A stretch of 64,000 nucleotides of DNA, from assembly GCF_016745395.1 (NCBI RefSeq), contig NZ_JAERVJ010000001.1:930001-994000 (forward strand). Reading direction: 5' to 3'. The position numbers and the translations under genes were made by a program. The stretch is from Methylocystis sp. Sn-Cys. Its GTDB lineage: Bacteria > Pseudomonadota > Alphaproteobacteria > Rhizobiales > Beijerinckiaceae. This document shows, in pieces, positions 60,191 through 64,000 of this stretch (positions within the stretch are counted from its first letter, which is position 1; every line of letters begins with the position of its first letter). The notes under the pieces were generated by a model. The model was not told the origin of the DNA. It saw nothing but the letters and a program-made list of their open reading frames with translations, and did not search any database.

Positions 60191-62065
60191 ATGGATCAAT
60201 CCAGCGACAAGCCGAGGACACGTTTCGACATCGGCTATTTCCTGCTTGCCCTCTCGGCGATCCTCCTCATCCACCAGCTTCTGGACACAAGCAGCCGCGT
60301 CCAAATTGTCTCTTACAGCGAATTCTACGACATGCTGCGTGAGGGAAAGATCGCCGATGTCGAGGTCGGCGAAAAAACTGTGCGCGCCACATTGAAAACG
60401 CCGATGCCCGACGGGCGCAAGGACATTTTCGCCCGTCGCGTCGACCCGAATTTCGCTCAAGAGCTCGAAGCCGCGAAGGTGAAATATTCCGGGGCCGCCG
60501 AAAGCACCTGGGCGTCGACTCTTCTTTCCTGGATTTTGCCGGCGACGATTTTCTTTCTCATTTGGAGCTTTGTTTCCCGCCGCCTCGGGCAGGGGCTCGG
60601 CTCCATCATGTCCGTCGGGCAGAGCAAGGCCAAAATCTTCGTCGAAAAGGATATTCGGATCGGCTTCCGCGACGTCGCCGGCGTCGATGAAGCCAAGGAA
60701 GAGCTTCAAGAGATCGTGGCGTTTCTCAAAGACCCGGCGACCTATGGCCGGCTCGGCGCGCATGTGCCCAAGGGCATCCTCCTCGTCGGCCCGCCCGGAA
60801 CAGGCAAGACCTTGCTGGCGCGCGCGGTGGCGGGCGAGGCGGGGGTTCCCTTCTTTTCAATCAACGGCTCGGAATTCGTCGAAATGTTCGTGGGCGTCGG
60901 AGCCGCGCGCGTTCGCGATCTCTTCGCGCAGGCGCGCGCCACCGCGCCTTGCATTATCTTTATCGACGAATTGGATGCGCTCGGGCGCGCCAGAGGGATT
61001 TCCGGCCTGAGCGGCGGCCACGACGAGAAAGAACAGACGCTCAACCAGCTCCTGAGCGAACTCGACGGCTTCGATCCAACGGTCGGCGTGGTGCTGCTCG
61101 CCGCGACCAATCGCCCGGAGGTGCTCGACCCGGCCCTTTTGCGCGCGGGGCGTTTCGACCGTCAGATCTCAGTCGATCGGCCAGACAAGAACGGCCGGGT
61201 CGCCATTCTTCAGGTGCATTTGGCAAAGGTCAAATTGGACGGCGACGTGGATGCGGCGCAGATCGCGGCGATGACGCCGGGGTTCACCGGCGCCGATCTC
61301 GCCAATCTGGTCAATGAAGCGGCGATGCTGGCGACGCGGCGCAAGGCGACGGCGGTTTCGGCCGCCGACTTTACCGCGGCGATCGAGCGCGTTCTCGCCG
61401 GCCCCGAGAAGCGCAAGCGCATTCTCAATCCGCGTGAGCGGCGGATCGTGGCTTATCACGAGATGGGCCACGCCATTGTCGCAATGGCGCTGCCGGACGT
61501 CGATGCGATCAAGAAAGTCTCGATCATCCCGCGCGGCCTCGGGGCGCTCGGCTATACGATGCAAATGCCAACAGAAGATCGTTATCTGATGACGCGGACG
61601 GAGCTGCTCCACCGCATGACCGTGCTGCTCGGCGGTAGAGCGGCTGAAATGCTCATTTTCCAGGAGGCGACGACCGGCGCCGCAGATGATCTCCAACGCG
61701 CCACGGAGATGGCGCGCGCCATGGTCACGCGCTACGGAATGGAGGAAGAGCTCGGGCGCGCGTCTTTCGTCGTCGAACGCCCGCGTTATCTGGATTTACA
61801 GGGTCTCGGTCCGCAGCAATCGGAAATGAGCGACGAAACCAGCGCAAGGATCGACGAAGCGATCGGCCGTCTCGTCGAGGAGGCGTTCGAGCGGGCGACC
61901 GAGGTTCTGCGCGCTTGCGCATCCGTGCATCGCGAGTCGGCGGAGCGTCTGCTCGAAACGGAAACCTTCGGCGAAGAAGACCTTGGCGCGTTGTCGGCGC
62001 GGGTGAAAGCGATCGTTTCCGCGCAAGCCGCGATGCATGTCGGCGTGAGCGATTCCGCTCCATGA
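60191..62065 (+). CDS. ftsH: FtsH-family ATP-dependent zinc metalloprotease (probable second copy)
   Basis: The start is ATG 60191 with GGTGGGG upstream; the open frame begins earlier but overlaps the CBS gene. The 624-residue product has two membrane helices ([17 protein letters not shown] ~14-30; [15 protein letters not shown] ~110-124), Walker [17 protein letters not shown], Walker [12 protein letters not shown], arginine-finger region [21 protein letters not shown], and the zinc site [11 protein letters not shown]. It degrades membrane and soluble proteins at the inner membrane. Sequence differences from the usual essential FtsH (for example [11 protein letters not shown]) and the CBS neighbour suggest a paralogue for stress conditions. 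That is inference. Confidence 0.93.
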   Translation: MDQSSDKPRTRFDIGYFLLALSAILLIHQLLDTSSRVQIVSYSEFYDMLREGKIADVEVGEKTVRATLKTPMPDGRKDIFARRVDPNFAQELEAAKVKYSGAAESTWASTLLSWILPATIFFLIWSFVSRRLGQGLGSIMSVGQSKAKIFVEKDIRIGFRDVAGVDEAKEELQEIVAFLKDPATYGRLGAHVPKGILLVGPPGTGKTLLARAVAGEAGVPFFSINGSEFVEMFVGVGAARVRDLFAQARATAPCIIFIDELDALGRARGISGLSGGHDEKEQTLNQLLSELDGFDPTVGVVLLAATNRPEVLDPALLRAGRFDRQISVDRPDKNGRVAILQVHLAKVKLDGDVDAAQIAAMTPGFTGADLANLVNEAAMLATRRKATAVSAADFTAAIERVLAGPEKRKRILNPRERRIVAYHEMGHAIVAMALPDVDAIKKVSIIPRGLGALGYTMQMPTEDRYLMTRTELLHRMTVLLGGRAAEMLIFQEATTGAADDLQRATEMARAMVTRYGMEEELGRASFVVERPRYLDLQGLGPQQSEMSDETSARIDEAIGRLVEEAFERATEVLRACASVHRESAERLLETETFGEEDLGALSARVKAIVSAQAAMHVGVSDSAP

Positions 62066-62456
62066 GAAAATGGCGCAAGGTTTATTCGAAGGCTATTCTA
62101 ATTTGTTCCCGGACTCATTTGCGTCGTTTGTAAACAAGCGGACGCAGGCCGGGTGAAAATTCCCATGGGATTGCCTGGGTCGGTTCCATTGCCGAGTTAA
62201 AGCGATTTTTTGAAGCTAAACTGGAAGCCTGATCAGGCTGGATCAAAAACAGTTCCTCCACACGCAAGACACCCGCTTCGGAAGCGCACACACTCGCGAC
62301 CGATATGGAATCCACTGAACGACGGCGGCCGCCGAGGTCGTCGTTGCGTCGCCGATCGGTTCGAGCGCCGCGTCGTCGAGCCAATGTGTTTTCTTTTGCA
62401 TCGTGTTGATGGAGGCCCGCACGCAGAGCGGCGCAAGGCTTCCACGGAGGGCTGGG
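62066..62456. other. 391-base gap before the adhesin gene
   Basis: The left part (62066-62230) is AT-rich and likely contains the adhesin promoter or ftsH end. A GCCTGATCAGGC palindrome lies at 62228-62239. I see no gene; open frames on both strands lack family features. Confidence 0.5.
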
Positions 62457-64000
62457 ATGAAGCTTCGCACGCAAGTCGTCAATTCTGGATCGCACTCCGC
62501 GCACACGGTCATTCTTTCCGGGAAGAGGGCCACTCTGGATGCAGGCCATGCCGAGCGCGTGGCTTTGGCGCTTCACGCCAACAGGGTTGCTGTTTACGAG
62601 CGTCAGGGCGACGATCTTATTCTCGTGTTGACGAATGGCGAATGGATCCGCCTGAACAATTTCTTCAGAGACGACGCGGACGGCCGTCCGGTCTTGTTTC
62701 TGGAAAAAGACGACTGCGCGGAAGCGGACGCCGAGGGCGTCGACGGCCGCTACATCGAAATAAACTTCAGGGACGACCGCCAGGGAATCCTTCAACCGAT
62801 CCTGCCGGAGGAATCATGCGCGCGCATCGATGATCAAAGCGCGCCGGAGCACGCCGGCGGCCTGCCCGATATGGCGCTCTTGCCGTTGGCGCTGCTCGGC
62901 GCCGGAGGCGCCGCGGCTGGCGTTGCGGCCGCCGGGGGCGGCGGCGCATATCCTTTCGCCTGGTTTCCGCCCGCCGCGCCGGTTGCGCCTGCGGCGCCGA
63001 CGTTGACGCTCTCCGACGCCAACGCCAACGGCCGACCGGAAGTCGCGGGGACTGCGGCGCCCGGCTCAACGGTGACGGTGACTTGGCCCGACGGCTCTAC
63101 GTCCGTAGCGACGGCGGACGCGTCCGGCCATTACACGGCCGAGTCGCCGACGGTTCAGCCGAATGGCGCAGTGTCAGCGGTGGGGACTAGCCCCACTGGC
63201 GCAACCAGTCCGTCGGCGACGGCGACCTATACGGACACGACGCCCCCCGCGGCGCCGACGCTTGCCGCCATAGACGCCAACCTCAACGGCCGGCCCGAGG
63301 CCTCGGGGACGGCCGAGCCCGGCTCCACCGTAACGCTGACCTGGCCGGACGGAACGACATCTTCCGTGACGGCCGACGCCTCGGGTCAATACACGGTCGA
63401 GGCGCCGACAGTGCAGCCGACCGGGCCGGTGACCGCGACGGCGACGGACATCAACGGCAATGTGGGTCCGGCCGCCTCGACGATCTTTATCGATCCGCCG
63501 ACGCTCGCTGTGTCCGACGCCAACGCCAACGGCCTGCCGGAAGCGGCGGGCGTGGCGGGGCCCGGCTCGACGGTGACGGTGACCTGGCCGGACGGCTCGA
63601 TTTCGACGACGGTGGTGGACGCCGCTGGTCAATATGCGGTCGAGGCGCCGACAGTGCAGCCGAGCGGCCTGGTGACGGCGACGGCGACGGATCTCGCCGG
63701 CGAGGTAAGCCCAGCCACGACGGCGACCTATACCGACACGACCCCGCCGGCGCTGACGCTCGCTGTCGCCGAGGCGAATAGTTACGATCAGCCCGAAGCC
63801 TCGGGCGCCTCGGAGCCCGGCGCGACGGTGACCGTCACCTGGCCGGACGGTTCGACCTCGACGACGGTCGCCGATTTGGCGGGCCATTACCTTATCGAGG
63901 CCCCAACAGCCCAGACCAGCGGGTTGGTGACGGCGACGGCGACCGACATCAACGGAAACACCGCTCCCGCTGCGACAGTTGATTATATCGACTCCATCGC
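62457..64000 (+). CDS. Partial CDS: large repetitive adhesin (BapA-type N-terminus, Ig-like repeats)
   Basis: ATG 62457 has CGGAGGG upstream, and the frame stays open to the window end, giving the first 514 residues. About 140 N-terminal residues (VVNSGSHSAHTVILSG, VYERQGDDLILVLTNGEWI) match the prefix domain of BapA-like biofilm proteins. Then comes a Gly/Ala-rich hydrophobic stretch (MALLPLALLGAGGAAAGVAA) and at least four tandem Ig-like repeats of about 81-86 residues from ~62995. Each repeat has the pattern L-x(3)-D/E-A-N...PEA-x-G-x(4)-PGSTVTVTWPDG. Such giant proteins are exported by type I secretion and hold cells together or to surfaces. No classical signal peptide is present, consistent with that route. 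Confidence 0.85.
   Translation, partial: MKLRTQVVNSGSHSAHTVILSGKRATLDAGHAERVALALHANRVAVYERQGDDLILVLTNGEWIRLNNFFRDDADGRPVLFLEKDDCAEADAEGVDGRYIEINFRDDRQGILQPILPEESCARIDDQSAPEHAGGLPDMALLPLALLGAGGAAAGVAAAGGGGAYPFAWFPPAAPVAPAAPTLTLSDANANGRPEVAGTAAPGSTVTVTWPDGSTSVATADASGHYTAESPTVQPNGAVSAVGTSPTGATSPSATATYTDTTPPAAPTLAAIDANLNGRPEASGTAEPGSTVTLTWPDGTTSSVTADASGQYTVEAPTVQPTGPVTATATDINGNVGPAASTIFIDPPTLAVSDANANGLPEAAGVAGPGSTVTVTWPDGSISTTVVDAAGQYAVEAPTVQPSGLVTATATDLAGEVSPATTATYTDTTPPALTLAVAEANSYDQPEASGASEPGATVTVTWPDGSTSTTVADLAGHYLIEAPTAQTSGLVTATATDINGNTAPAATVDYIDSI

Noticed and set aside
63174-63887. Arg-rich 237-residue minus-strand frame
   Set aside because: Antisense of the adhesin repeats; low complexity and repetitive with the same period.
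62995-64000. Tandem repeats considered as a CRISPR array
   Set aside because: The period is about 243-258 bases and the frame is continuous; these are protein repeats of an adhesin.

Overview
The window looks like a chromosomal segment of a GC-rich alphaproteobacterium, most likely of the order Hyphomicrobiales (Rhizobiales). The reasons are the high GC content, frequent GTG and TTG starts preceded by good ribosome binding sites, gene neighbours typical of that group, and two families of short palindromic intergenic repeats. I cannot name the genus from sequence alone. A methanotroph-like Methylocystaceae or Beijerinckiaceae relative is a weak guess. No phage, insertion sequence, CRISPR array or replication origin was seen.

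Bases 1-4107 hold the end of a secreted beta-propeller-like protein, a small MORN-repeat protein, and a TPR protein with a glycosyltransferase-9-like end that overlaps a DUF6165 gene. Bases 4227-10402 form a sulfur locus: cysK and cysE on the minus strand face a Family 2A encapsulin shell gene, its cysteine desulfurase cargo with a ~340-residue disordered targeting region, and an Rrf2-type regulator. Together they could make cysteine, strip sulfur from it inside a protein shell, and regulate the process. Bases 10403-11689 are mostly intergenic repeats plus one short membrane-protein gene.

Bases 11690-33024 are an envelope or exopolysaccharide locus on both strands. It encodes a GMC oxidoreductase, a DegT-like aminotransferase, a lytic transglycosylase, a Wza-like exporter lipoprotein, a polysaccharide deacetylase, several glycosyltransferases, a polyprenyl-phosphate sugar transferase, a Wzc-like kinase/co-polymerase, GDP-fucose synthase and a NarL-type regulator with a degenerate receiver domain. 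A minus-strand operon RraA-like / ATP-grasp / DUF1932 dehydrogenase / glycosyltransferase inside it has no obvious known product. I see no Wzx flippase or Wzy polymerase. A decayed moaE remnant lies at about 17222-17490.

Bases 33195-54375 are an amino-acid catabolism island. Leucine dehydrogenase and a branched-chain keto-acid dehydrogenase (E1 alpha, E1 beta, E2; no E3) feed an eight-gene minus-strand leucine/valine operon (isovaleryl-CoA dehydrogenase, methylcrotonyl-CoA carboxylase, methylglutaconyl-CoA hydratase, HMG-CoA lyase, acyl-CoA dehydrogenase, hydroxyisobutyryl-CoA hydrolase, thiolase). It is headed by maiA and faces a plus-strand tyrosine/valine operon (hpd, hmgA, fah, mmsA, mmsB).

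Bases 54376-64000 hold two divergent serine tRNA genes, a MazE/MazF-like toxin-antitoxin pair, two aldo-keto reductases each divergent from a regulator (LysR and TetR), a CBS-domain protein next to an FtsH paralogue, and the beginning of a large repetitive adhesin that runs off the end of the window.
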